Source: Flammeovirgaceae bacterium 311
Lineage (GTDB): Bacteria > Bacteroidota > Bacteroidia > Cytophagales > Cyclobacteriaceae
NCBI GenBank assembly: GCA_000597885.1
Contig: CP004371.1
Span: forward strand, 4,046,501-4,110,500
Length of the DNA stretch: 64,000 nucleotides
Direction of reading: 5' to 3'
In this document: positions 8,722-17,698 of the stretch, piece after piece
How the letters are laid out: each line of letters opens with the position of its first letter
Position numbering within the stretch: the first letter of the stretch is position 1
Translations under genes and position numbers: made by a program
The notes under the pieces: model-generated
Told to the model about the DNA's origin: nothing
Database searches by the model: none
Seen by the model: the letters and a program-made list of their open reading frames with translations, nothing else

Positions 8722-11700
8722 TTAGGTCTTCAGTATTTTTAGCTGTACTCTTCTGTTGCCCTGAATAACTTCTACTATGTAGCTGCCCCTACGGTATTCG
8801 TGTCCTAGCTCATAAGAGCCTGACGGCATTCCACTTTTAATTTCTTCAATTAGATATCCGGTAAGATCCATTACCCTGATGACGACAGGCTGATTGCTTT
8901 TGCTTTGTGTATGTACGGTAAAGAAATTGCTGAAAGGGTTAGGGGCTACCTGCACATTAAGTTGTTTATCACTGCCCGATATTTCTGAATCTTTAAAGTC
9001 TGCACTGATGTTGTCGCCTTCTATGGTTACCCTACAGGAGCCAACAGAAATAGTGGCATTTACCGGGTTTGCCAGCAGAATATTGAAATATTCAGTAGGT
9101 TCTGCTTTGTTATCAATTACGATAGGTACTGTGATCAGGGCACTGATATTGCCTGGAGGTACAGTAATACTGCCTGATACTTTCCTGAAATCTTTAGGAT
9201 GGGTAGCTGTTCCATTCAACGTGCTATAACTTACCCGAACCTCCTTAGTGCTTATGTGCGAAAGCTCCAGGGTAGCCATGGCGATGCCCTCTGTTTCAGA
9301 TAAGGTAACATCACTAATGCTAATGGACGGGTCTTCTGTGGTAGCAGGATCCTGATCCGGAGTGCAGTCTTCGTCAATGGATCCGTTGCAGTTGTCATCA
9401 ATTCCATTACCACATGTTTCAGTGCTGCCGGGACTGATGGCAGCATCATTGTCATTACAGTCGCCGCCCCTGCTGGCATAACCCGCAGGAATTGTAGAGG
9501 CTTCTTTTGAATCGCTGTTTGAGCCATATCCATCACCATCTGCATCGCGATAATAGGTAGTAAGTGGAGCTCCCTCTACCTGAACAGTTACCTGATCGGT
9601 AGCGGTGGCTCCCTGGTTATCGCTTACTTCCACATGAAAGGTATAGCTGCCTTCGAGCAGATTGGAGGCGGATAAGGTTGCGGAAGTAAGGCCGCTTAAA
9701 CTGGCGCCGGGGCCATTCAGTTTAGTCCATTTCCAACTGGCGATCCGGCCATCCGGATCAGAGGCAGTAGCTGTGATAGATATGGTGTTAGCCGGAAGCG
9801 TTATGGTTTTGTCTGCTCCTGCACTAACAACGGGAGGTTTGTTGGTGGTAGCAAGGATGGTATTTGAGTATGGAGATTCAGTGCTCCCTTTCTTTGCCTT
9901 TACCCGGTAATAGTAAGTTGTTCCTTCGGCTAAATTTTCATTCTGATAGCTGGTAGTATTTGCGGGCAGACTAACAGTGGTAAGGTTAGCTGTAAAGCCA
10001 GAGGCAGTGCTTCGCTCCAGAATAAAGCTTTCCTCATCGGCACTTGTTTCCTGCCACTGCAGCTTAATCTGGCTGCTGCTGATACCAGCTGCTGTCAGGT
10101 TGGTAGGGGCGGAAAGAGTGGCGGCTGCTTTTACAGTAACTACTACAGTGGCACTTGCCGTTGCGCCCTGGTTATCGGTAACGGTAAGCATTATCTGGTG
10201 CTCACCTGTTACCAGGTTTAAAGCAGGTTTAGCGCCAGTTCCAACTGTATCGGCACCTTTGGTCCAGGTGTAAGTAACAATTGAACCGTCCGGATCGGAA
10301 GAACCACTGCCATCCAGGGTAATCTTAGCCTGGCCGTTGGCATCTGCTGTCAAGGTCTGATTGGTGCCCGCATTGGCAACCGGAGCCTTATTGGCAGGCG
10401 CATTTGCTTCGGCTTTCAGCAGAATAATAGAGCTGTGCGGCGCCAGTTCTACAGAGCCTGTATAGGTAGCACCGTTGATGCCTACATAGGTTTGGTTTAA
10501 CTGAACTACCTTAGAGGAATTAGAGGCATTGTATTCAAATAAAATATAATCATCTGGCTTTTTTAGCGTAACATTTACCTCGTGAACCTCTACATTGTCC
10601 AGCCACATAGTGCCATCCTGATCTCTTAGTTCTATGTGAAGGGCGGCATTACTTTCAGATACTGGAAATGATACTAAGAACTCCTGTTCACTGCGGGAAG
10701 TGGTAAGTGGGGCATATTTAGGATTGCTTAAGCTGGTAAAAGGAGCTCCCATTTTTCTGAAGTATGCTCCAACCGAACCGGTTTCTGTTGTGCCCAGCAG
10801 GCTAAATTTTACAAGGTAGTGTTTGCTGCTGGAAACCGCTCCAATAGGAATTGTTAAACTAGCGGGATTGGTAGAAGTAGCCACCTGGTTATATTGAGCC
10901 TGAAAGGCGCCGCCATCTAATTTTCCGCCACTATTCCAGGATGCAGTAAGGTTGCCAGCCTGAGACCATGCGCTGGTGCCTGATGGGCCACTATTGTAGC
11001 TGCCGTTAGCAACTTTATTGGAGCCTGCCAGGCTGTTTATGGTATAGGCTTGAATTGGTGCAGGGCTCTTCTTGGAAGAGTTGTCTTTATTATAAGCTTG
11101 TTTCCATCCGCTAAGCGTATACGCCTGCCACTGCTTTTTCCCGGATTTTACATACTGGGTATAAGCAATATAGGTGTCGTCTAAGGGGCGGCTGTAATAG
11201 TTGTGGTCAAAGGTGCCAAAAAGGCTGATGTCATCAGCAATTGTTTTAAACACAGCAACACCCTGGTCGTAAGTTCTGGCAAAAAACTGGTTATTGGTAA
11301 GGTTTACATTTCGGATGTTGGCAGTGCTGATGGCATCCTTGGAAAAATAAATCTGTGCTTCGTTATTGTTGAAAAATGTATTGTTTTTAACGTCGAGGTT
11401 GTAGGCGTTATGAACAAATAAGCCAGTGCCATAGCAGCTTGTTACTGTATTGCCCGAAATCTCAACATTCGATGCGTTGTCATCCATGTAGATGCCATGC
11501 ACAGCCTTATAATGCTCTGGATTGGCAACACCCTGTGGAGCGCCTATACCATTAATGATTATGTTATTCGTGATTTTTTGATTGGTGTAGGTAGCAGCGT
11601 TTTCTGAGTTATTCCAGGTACCAATACCACAGCCATCATCTTTTAAGGTGCAGAAGGTGTCTATAAAATTATTTTTAATATGGTTGCTGCTTCCTCCCAT

Positions 11701-12948
11701 AAAGGATATGGCATTATAACCCGTATTTTTAATTTGGTTATCTTCTACCAGGTTATTGCTGCCGTGTATCACCATGGCGATATATTTCAAATTGCCACTT
11801 TCGCCCATGCCTGCCATTGTAGCAGTGCCTTTTATTATGTTATTCTGAATTATGGCATCTGAAACATCAGGTACAAAGTAAAGAGCACCATTATTAGAAT
11901 AAGAAATAGTAGTGTTGCTGACTTTCAGGCCTTTAGTAACAGAAGCAGTAATCCCATTCACTCCAGAATTATTAATTTCACTGTTGGTAATTTGAATGTT
12001 CTCCCCGCCATGAACCTTAAATCCATTTATGTTGGCTCCTTGGAATGCCAAATCTTTAAATGAAATATGACTAACACGTGAAATAGTTACTAAATCATCA
12101 ACATTAGAAACCTTTACAAGAACCGATGTAGGAGGAGTGGTTCCAAAAAAAACTCTGAAACGCTTAGTTCCGGAATTATAATACCACTCTCCAAAAGCAT
12201 CCAGGGTGCCCGGGTGGTTCTGAATAAAGAATCCGTAACCATTTTGTACTGTAAACTGTGGTGAGGCAGCTGTGTATGTTAATGTTGATCCGGAATGGCT
12301 GGTAATCTTATTCCTGTCCAGGATCCATCTGTTGGTGCGGGTCACTAATTCTCCTCCAGTCCAGTTAGAGGTGGAAGAAAGCTGGGTACTGCTAATAGAG
12401 GTATTACCGCTATGGGAAGAGATAGAAAGATAGCCGCCATTGGGAGCATCGCTGTTTGGGTATCGGCCCATTGCCTGGGCTGCTCCGTCAATCACCACAG
12501 AATTTACAGAAGTACCGCATGAGGAGCAGCTGCTTTCCCATACCCCATTGCCTGCGGATGTCCAGTTCGTCAGGGTGACAAAACCACTTATAACAGGCTG
12601 ACTGCCGCTCCCATATGCAGAAAACAGTATGGGTTGTGTGGAGGTGCCTGACTTTGTAATGTTGATAGCGCCCTCAAAAACATCGCCCTTTCTGAATAAG
12701 ATAATATCTCCTGGAGCAAGGTTGGGCATAAATGAATTTAGCTTTGTAAGCGATTTCCAGGGAGTGTTGGGGCTTTGTGCCTGTGTGCTGGTTCGTGAAT
12801 CATCGCCCTGTGTACTTGAGATATAGTAAGTAGCGGCCTGGGTATTTATGTATAAGCATATGAATACCGCAAGAAATATGATTTTTAATAAAATGCCCTG
12901 ATTAAGAATAATCAGTTGAGGGAGGGAATTTTTGTAAGTTTTTTTCAT
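8722..12948 (-). CDS. Large secreted beta-helix/PKD/FN3/Calx-beta protein with T9SS signal
   Basis: A 1408-residue modular exoprotein. Order: signal peptide (about 1-38, ending NTQAA); right-handed parallel beta-helix of the pectate-lyase type (about 40-620) with many N..I..N..I.N.G turns; a jelly-roll-like carbohydrate-binding region (about 640-840); a PKD domain (PVANAGTNQT, SSDPDGS); an FN3 domain; a second PKD-like domain (VSAGADKTI); a MopE-like DxDxDG-rich segment with paired Cys (DADGDGYG, GGDCNDND, CGNGIDDNCNG); a Calx-beta domain; and a type IX secretion C-terminal sorting domain (PNPF, VVIRVMDLTG, RGSYIVEV). The beta-helix suggests binding or cleavage of an acidic polysaccharide, but no catalytic residues can be assigned. 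Export by T9SS fits PorZ and PorP-like genes in the window. It is a single gene behind a 1-kb non-coding stretch. Confidence 0.88.
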   Translation of the reverse strand: MKKTYKNSLPQLIILNQGILLKIIFLAVFICLYINTQAATYYISSTQGDDSRTSTQAQSPNTPWKSLTKLNSFMPNLAPGDIILFRKGDVFEGAINITKSGTSTQPILFSAYGSGSQPVISGFVTLTNWTSAGNGVWESSCSSCGTSVNSVVIDGAAQAMGRYPNSDAPNGGYLSISSHSGNTSISSTQLSSTSNWTGGELVTRTNRWILDRNKITSHSGSTLTYTAASPQFTVQNGYGFFIQNHPGTLDAFGEWYYNSGTKRFRVFFGTTPPTSVLVKVSNVDDLVTISRVSHISFKDLAFQGANINGFKVHGGENIQITNSEINNSGVNGITASVTKGLKVSNTTISYSNNGALYFVPDVSDAIIQNNIIKGTATMAGMGESGNLKYIAMVIHGSNNLVEDNQIKNTGYNAISFMGGSSNHIKNNFIDTFCTLKDDGCGIGTWNNSENAATYTNQKITNNIIINGIGAPQGVANPEHYKAVHGIYMDDNASNVEISGNTVTSCYGTGLFVHNAYNLDVKNNTFFNNNEAQIYFSKDAISTANIRNVNLTNNQFFARTYDQGVAVFKTIADDISLFGTFDHNYYSRPLDDTYIAYTQYVKSGKKQWQAYTLSGWKQAYNKDNSSKKSPAPIQAYTINSLAGSNKVANGSYNSGPSGTSAWSQAGNLTASWNSGGKLDGGAFQAQYNQVATSTNPASLTIPIGAVSSSKHYLVKFSLLGTTETGSVGAYFRKMGAPFTSLSNPKYAPLTTSRSEQEFLVSFPVSESNAALHIELRDQDGTMWLDNVEVHEVNVTLKKPDDYILFEYNASNSSKVVQLNQTYVGINGATYTGSVELAPHSSIILLKAEANAPANKAPVANAGTNQTLTADANGQAKITLDGSGSSDPDGSIVTYTWTKGADTVGTGAKPALNLVTGEHQIMLTVTDNQGATASATVVVTVKAAATLSAPTNLTAAGISSSQIKLQWQETSADEESFILERSTASGFTANLTTVSLPANTTSYQNENLAEGTTYYYRVKAKKGSTESPYSNTILATTNKPPVVSAGADKTITLPANTISITATASDPDGRIASWKWTKLNGPGASLSGLTSATLSASNLLEGSYTFHVEVSDNQGATATDQVTVQVEGAPLTTYYRDADGDGYGSNSDSKEASTIPAGYASRGGDCNDNDAAISPGSTETCGNGIDDNCNGSIDEDCTPDQDPATTEDPSISISDVTLSETEGIAMATLELSHISTKEVRVSYSTLNGTATHPKDFRKVSGSITVPPGNISALITVPIVIDNKAEPTEYFNILLANPVNATISVGSCRVTIEGDNISADFKDSEISGSDKQLNVQVAPNPFSNFFTVHTQSKSNQPVVIRVMDLTGYLIEEIKSGMPSGSYELGHEYRRGSYIVEVIQGNRRVQLKILKT

Positions 12949-13972
12949 AGGTCATGGCTTATTCAGAGGGAGATAAATACAGGGGCAGGATCAATGATCA
13001 GTAAATAGACAAATATCATAGTATAGCTGTTTGAGTTAAGCTTTGCCTGAGTCTGGGTGTTGACAGGCAAAACGTTAAAAAATATTGTTTACTGCTGCAA
13101 TCGAAAGGTTGTGATCAGACGCTGAAATTGCACATTGTAAAGATATGTTTCTAAGGTCAGCAGGTTAAACAATAGTAGTCCTGATACTTACAAGTGTTGG
13201 GCTGGCTTAGTATTTTACTAATTATTAAAATTTGAGGAATTGTTCTACAGACATTCTAATGGAAAAGTGATAAAACTGGTGGTTATACCACATAAAAATC
13301 ATGTTCTGAATTAGGGTAGAGTATGTACTAACTACTGCAGTGGATATTGTTAGTAAGTAAAATTTGTTCTAATTATTACCTTTGATCATCAAGTCTGAGG
13401 AATCCGGGTGGGGGAAATGTCTACATTGGCTTTCCTAAAGTTTTTATACGATTACTTCAGTTTTATGCGATTATGGGGAAAATATTACATGACTCTGTTA
13501 CGGTGCTTGTGCGCTATAAAGCTATGAGAAGCAGGAAATTGCCTGAAAACGTGGCAAATCAGAAGAGAAAAACGCTGATTATTACAAGGTCGGGTAAATG
13601 CTGTAGGCAAAATTTTTAAACAATTTACCCGCCAGAACTTCCGTACCATTGAAGTAGAATACATCCTGGAATAGGGTTTATTAAAAAATTTTATTTAAAA
13701 GTAAAGGCAGTATTTAAGACAGGTAGATACTTTATATACGTGCTGAATTTAACGGTATAATAATGGTTTTGTATACATAAATACCTCACCGCCAGATTAA
13801 GATAAAAGACATAAAGTGTAAGACAATCAGCCTGGTTTTATATATTTTTTACCCTTATCCAGGAATGTTCAGAGCAAAAAAAATAGCAGGCTAATGTATT
13901 AACCTGCTATTCCTTAGTTTCAGATAATTTGCTGGCACTGCTGCCGGAGGAAGTTGCCTGCAGCAAAAAGGG
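12949..13972. other. 1-kb intergenic region with a possible gene remnant
   Basis: This AT-rich stretch has no convincing full gene. Near 13596-13675 on the plus strand about 26 codons read VNAVGKIFKQF..., then FRTIEVEYILE and a stop; coding-like composition there suggests the tail of a decayed gene, but the family is not recognised and an in-frame stop lies shortly upstream. A terminator for the nagZ-like gene is at 13874-13911. The promoter of the large secreted protein must lie near 12949-13100, but no clear box was found. Confidence 0.35.
13874..13911 (-). terminator. Leftward intrinsic terminator
   Basis: AATAGCAGG (13882-13890) pairs with CCTGCTATT (13903-13911) over 12 bases. Read leftward the stem is followed by a run of eight T. 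It lies about 60 bases after the stop of the GH3 gene. Confidence 0.8.
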
Positions 13973-15103
13973 CTAACGAATTACTCCAAGTGCGAGCTTA
14001 AAGCGGATAATCTTCTTTACCGAATCATAAACCTGCTGTTTGAAGGCTGCATCTTTATCCATTTGTGCCAGGATAGAGAAGACAGCTTCTTTTTCATTGT
14101 TCGGCATCAGAATAATATCGTTGCCGGCCTGCGCGGCTTTTAGTGATGAATTTGGAATAGCGGCTACGGCGCCCATATTCATGGCGTCAGTGGTGATAAT
14201 TCCCTTGAAACCCATTTCATTCTTAAGCAGGTCGGTTACAATTGCCCGGCTTAAGGTAGCTGGCTGGCCATCGGTATTGTACTTGGGGTTGTTCTGTACA
14301 GCAATATGCCCTATCATAATACTTAGTACGCCTGCCTGGATCAGGCCTTTGTAAACATCAACCTCCTGCATGGGGCCATCAATGAATACCAGCTTTTTGT
14401 GACTATCGCCCTTTACCAGCCCATGGCCCGGAAAATGTTTTGCTGTAGTGGCTACGCCATCGGCTTGCGAGGTAGTAATAAAGACTCTGTTCATGCGCTC
14501 CACATGAGCAGGATCGGAACCAAAGCTGCGGTTGCCGATTGCGGCATTCTGCAGGCTAAGATCAGTTACCGGCGCATAGTTATATAATATGCCAATTTCC
14601 TTTAGCTGATGGGCAATGGTGTGAGCAACAGCCATTACTTCGGCAGTATCTTTCAGCTCGGCAGTTTTAGGTACCGGCGTAGACCCACCAATTTTTCTGT
14701 TGATCAGGCTGGGCTCTGCATCGGCGCTGTATACCAGTGGCAGGTGTCCGTTTGCTTTGCTGATGCTGTCGAAGCGATGTACATAGTTCTTAAAACTCTC
14801 TACTGTACCGTTCAGTAAAATAACGCCTCCCATCCAGCCCTTGCGGGCCAGTTCATCCAGCTGGGCATCGGTTTTGCCTAAACGTCCGGCGGCAGGAATG
14901 ATCATTTGTCCTGCCCGCTGTTCATCGCTCATGCGGCCGAAGATCTGTTCCACCTGCTGATCCAGCAGTTTGTCCTGCCTGTAAAAATCTTCCAGGGTAA
15001 AAGGGTGCACCACCTTTTCGGTTGCTGGTACAGGGGTTTGAGCCACGCAGGCATGCGCGCTCAGAAAGGTGGCGGCGGCCACAGCTAATATTCTTTTCAT
15101 CAT
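13973..15103 (-). CDS. GH3 beta-N-acetylhexosaminidase (NagZ-like), secreted
   Basis: A 376-residue glycoside hydrolase family 3 enzyme with a signal peptide (MMKRILAVAAATFLSAHACVAQ). The family hallmarks are KHFPGHG (222-228), which carries the catalytic His of NagZ-type enzymes, and TDAMNMG with the Asp nucleophile (D306). Expected reaction: removal of terminal beta-N-acetylglucosamine from muropeptides or from chitin- or glycan-derived sugars. Classical NagZ of gamma-proteobacteria is cytoplasmic; the signal peptide places this one in the periplasm or outer membrane, as is usual in Bacteroidota. It lacks the C-terminal beta-lactamase domain of some Bacteroidota homologues. The gene to its right is on the same strand, 130 bp upstream. 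Confidence 0.9.
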   Translation of the reverse strand: MMKRILAVAAATFLSAHACVAQTPVPATEKVVHPFTLEDFYRQDKLLDQQVEQIFGRMSDEQRAGQMIIPAAGRLGKTDAQLDELARKGWMGGVILLNGTVESFKNYVHRFDSISKANGHLPLVYSADAEPSLINRKIGGSTPVPKTAELKDTAEVMAVAHTIAHQLKEIGILYNYAPVTDLSLQNAAIGNRSFGSDPAHVERMNRVFITTSQADGVATTAKHFPGHGLVKGDSHKKLVFIDGPMQEVDVYKGLIQAGVLSIMIGHIAVQNNPKYNTDGQPATLSRAIVTDLLKNEMGFKGIITTDAMNMGAVAAIPNSSLKAAQAGNDIILMPNNEKEAVFSILAQMDKDAAFKQQVYDSVKKIIRFKLALGVIR

Positions 15104-15233
15104 AAGTTTAATCGGCTCGTGCTCATAAAACCGCCAGGCCCGGCTGCAGGCAAGGCAGGTACAGCAACAACTTCATTGTAATCCAAAATCGCGCCAGTAC
15201 GTTCCTGTAGGTGAATTTGCTCAATAATTATTT

Positions 15234-16562
15234 TTAGCTGCCAAACCTGTGGTCCAGTACAGCCATAAACTCCTGTACCACTTCTGAGTCATCTTGCCAC
15301 TGAGGCTTGTGCGCCAGGTGCTCCTGGGTCCATTGCTGTGCTTCACCGTAGTTCTGGCAGGCATCCAATGCATCAAGGGAAGCGTTGAAGGCTGCGGCAT
15401 TACCATCAAAAAGCTCTTTCACAAACATAAAACGCTGGTTTAAGGTAATGTAGTGGCGTATGCTGGCAGGCCGATGTTTTTGAGACAATGAAGCGCTGCG
15501 TGGTTCCCTTGCCTCAAACTTTTCGTAAAGTGGTTTTTTATCGTTAATACCCAGACGTGTGTTTAGAGAGCGGTTCTCTTCCTGCTGCTTTTTAGGTTCT
15601 TCGGGCTGCTTTACCTCAGCAGGCCTTGCCGCCCGTGGAGTTTCAGGCGCTGGTGTGTCAATGACGGGTGGCATTACTACAGTTGGTTGTGGCCGTTTGG
15701 TTGCCACTGGCTCCTGTTCAACAGGGGTCGCTCTGTTTACAACTGGCTCAGGTTCTGAATACCGCGGAGCTGAGGTTTGAGGCTTTGCTTCCCGTGCCTC
15801 AGGTGCCGGAGCAGGCCTTAGCTGGGATTCAGGCTCTGCCGCAGTGCGGGCACCTGGCCTGGGGTTGCGTGGTGCCATGCGGGAGATGGCGCTGAAGAAA
15901 TCATCGGCAGGTTCTTCTTTAGGAGGTGCTGGTTGTGGAGAGGCTACTGGTTCTTCTACCAGGCCGGATGGCAGGGGTAACACCTGCTCAAAGGCTTCTA
16001 TGTATTCTTCAGTGGGGTCAGTTATTAGGTTGCCGGAGCGCACACCAGCCTCAAGCATCGCCAGTAAATACTCCGGATCTCCCATTTCTTTTTTTTCTAC
16101 CTGCTCCTGCAGTGCGTCTGTTAATGATTGCTGCCAGCGAAGGTAGCGTAAAGAAGCCTGCAGGCTTTCAAGGCTTGGGTTGAGTCGCAAAAATTCATCA
16201 AAAAAAGCCACGGGGTTCAGCAACAGCCTTAGGCTGTCGAGCACTGCTCCCTGCAGCAGGGGCTCCAGTGCCTGGCGCTCTACCTGTATGTGGCGGGATA
16301 GGGTATTCATAAAAGCCTTCAGGGAATCCTGCACCTGAGGATGCTGATAGTTGAAGTAAGGGCTGCGCAGGCGCAGGGTTTCCTCCTGCCAGCGCTGATA
16401 AAGCCGCTGGATCAGCAGCAGGTTTATTTGTTGCAAAGGCGTAAGCTCCAGGATATCCTGCCCTGTAGCTACTTCACTATTGGAAAAAAAATTATCCAGT
16501 ATTTTACTGCTGAAGTCTTCGCTATATGCTTCTGCTGCTTTCCGGTTCAGTTTGCGCACCAT
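15234..16562 (-). CDS. Conserved hypothetical protein with Pro/Glu-rich linker
   Basis: A 442-residue cytoplasmic protein with no signal peptide or membrane segment. An alpha-helical N-terminal domain (about 1-200) is followed by a long low-complexity Pro/Ala/Glu-rich linker (about 205-345) and a compact C-terminal domain (about 355-440) containing RHYITLNQRFMFVKELFDGN, a motif I recognise as recurrent in Bacteroidota proteins of unknown function. The architecture suggests a tethered scaffold or regulator. It is divergent from the ferredoxin gene (16742) and lies upstream of the GH3 gene on the same strand. No function is assigned. Confidence 0.75.
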   Translation of the reverse strand: MVRKLNRKAAEAYSEDFSSKILDNFFSNSEVATGQDILELTPLQQINLLLIQRLYQRWQEETLRLRSPYFNYQHPQVQDSLKAFMNTLSRHIQVERQALEPLLQGAVLDSLRLLLNPVAFFDEFLRLNPSLESLQASLRYLRWQQSLTDALQEQVEKKEMGDPEYLLAMLEAGVRSGNLITDPTEEYIEAFEQVLPLPSGLVEEPVASPQPAPPKEEPADDFFSAISRMAPRNPRPGARTAAEPESQLRPAPAPEAREAKPQTSAPRYSEPEPVVNRATPVEQEPVATKRPQPTVVMPPVIDTPAPETPRAARPAEVKQPEEPKKQQEENRSLNTRLGINDKKPLYEKFEAREPRSASLSQKHRPASIRHYITLNQRFMFVKELFDGNAAAFNASLDALDACQNYGEAQQWTQEHLAHKPQWQDDSEVVQEFMAVLDHRFGS

Positions 16563-16741
16563 CCTAATTATTTGTTTCTTCAGAAAAATTTTAAACCAAG
16601 ACCTTCAGTAACCCGAGGGCAGGCCATCCGTGGCACGGCCACCTATAGGTACAGCCCCGCGGAGCGACTGAGTCCTGCAAATTTATTAAGCTTTGCTTTG
16701 CTCTTTTGCTAATGCGGGTTTCTTTTGTAGCTCAAATTACA

Positions 16742-17068
16742 ATGCCTTCTATCACAATACAAAATCTGGATAATAAAACGATTCAAGTTACAGAAATGAT
16801 ACAATCAGTGCTGCAGGCAATGGGTGCCGCAGGCGTAGATTGGATGCATGCCTGTGGCGGAAAGGGCCGTTGTACTACCTGTGCTATGCGCGTTGTGGAA
16901 GGAGAAGAAAATTTAAGTACATTTTCAGAAGGGGAACTGCGTATGCAACGGCAGGGCCGCCTGCCAAAGGCCTATCGCCTGGCATGCCAGTGTATTGTTG
17001 AAAAAGGCAATGTAGTGGTAAGGGTGCCTGAAACAAGTAAGCTGCCCCATATGCCGTATACCGATTAG
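16742..17068 (+). CDS. 2Fe-2S ferredoxin
   Basis: A 108-residue plant/adrenodoxin-like ferredoxin when started at MPSITIQN (16742). The cluster ligands are C38, C44 and C47 (HACGGKGRCTTC) and a fourth Cys in RLACQC (C82 or C84). The frame is open upstream to 16706, but the added residues do not resemble the family. It carries electrons between unidentified partners; no reductase is adjacent. It heads a rightward gene run: tdk follows after 22 bp. Confidence 0.9.
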   Translation: MPSITIQNLDNKTIQVTEMIQSVLQAMGAAGVDWMHACGGKGRCTTCAMRVVEGEENLSTFSEGELRMQRQGRLPKAYRLACQCIVEKGNVVVRVPETSKLPHMPYTD

Positions 17069-17090
17069 CGCTGTAGAATGAGGGAGCATT

Positions 17091-17690
17091 ATGTTTATTG
17101 AACCAAAGATTTCAGGTACCGCCGCAACGGGCAAGGCAGGCTGGATAGAAGTGATCTGTGGCTCCATGTTCAGCGGTAAAACCGAGGAGCTGTTGCGCCG
17201 CCTCAACCGGGTAATGATTGCCCGGCAAAAAGTGGAAATTTTTAAGCCGGCCATTGATACCCGCTACCACGAACACAACGTGGTATCGCATAATGCTAAT
17301 TCTATTCGCTCTACCCCCGTGCAGTTTTCTGAAGACATACTGCTGCTGGCAGGCAACTGCGATGTGGTGGGCATAGACGAAGCCCAGTTTTTTGATGATG
17401 CACTGGTAGAGGTATGTACCAAGCTGGCCAGCAGCGGCAAAAGAGTTATTGTGGCAGGGCTCGATATGGACTTTAGCGGCAAGCCTTTCGGCCCCATGCC
17501 CCAGCTGCTGGCCATTGCCGAGTATGTAACTAAGGTACATGCCATTTGCATCAAGTGCGGCGATATTGCCCATTACTCCTACCGGCTCACCCCCAATCAA
17601 AAAACAGTGATGCTGGGCGAGAAAGATACCTATGAAGCCCGCTGCCGGCGTTGTTTTCTGAAAGGCCCCAAAGCCGAGCAAATAATATAA
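17091..17690 (+). CDS. tdk: Thymidine kinase
   Basis: A 199-residue type II thymidine kinase that phosphorylates thymidine to dTMP in pyrimidine salvage. P-loop GSMFSGKT at 24-31; [10 protein letters not shown] carries the Walker B Asp and the catalytic Glu; zinc-binding pairs are CIKCGD and CRRC; the lasso region ends with YEARCRRCF. Length and motif order are normal. It lies 22 bp after the ferredoxin and 8 bp before porZ, implying co-transcription. Confidence 0.96.
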   Translation: MFIEPKISGTAATGKAGWIEVICGSMFSGKTEELLRRLNRVMIARQKVEIFKPAIDTRYHEHNVVSHNANSIRSTPVQFSEDILLLAGNCDVVGIDEAQFFDDALVEVCTKLASSGKRVIVAGLDMDFSGKPFGPMPQLLAIAEYVTKVHAICIKCGDIAHYSYRLTPNQKTVMLGEKDTYEARCRRCFLKGPKAEQII

Positions 17691-17698
17691 GCCAGGAT

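Noticed and set aside
16600-16680. GC-rich palindromic words between the divergent gene pair at 16562/16742
   Set aside because: Only short, imperfect pairings (GTGGC/GCCAC); no T run and no second copy found, so not called.
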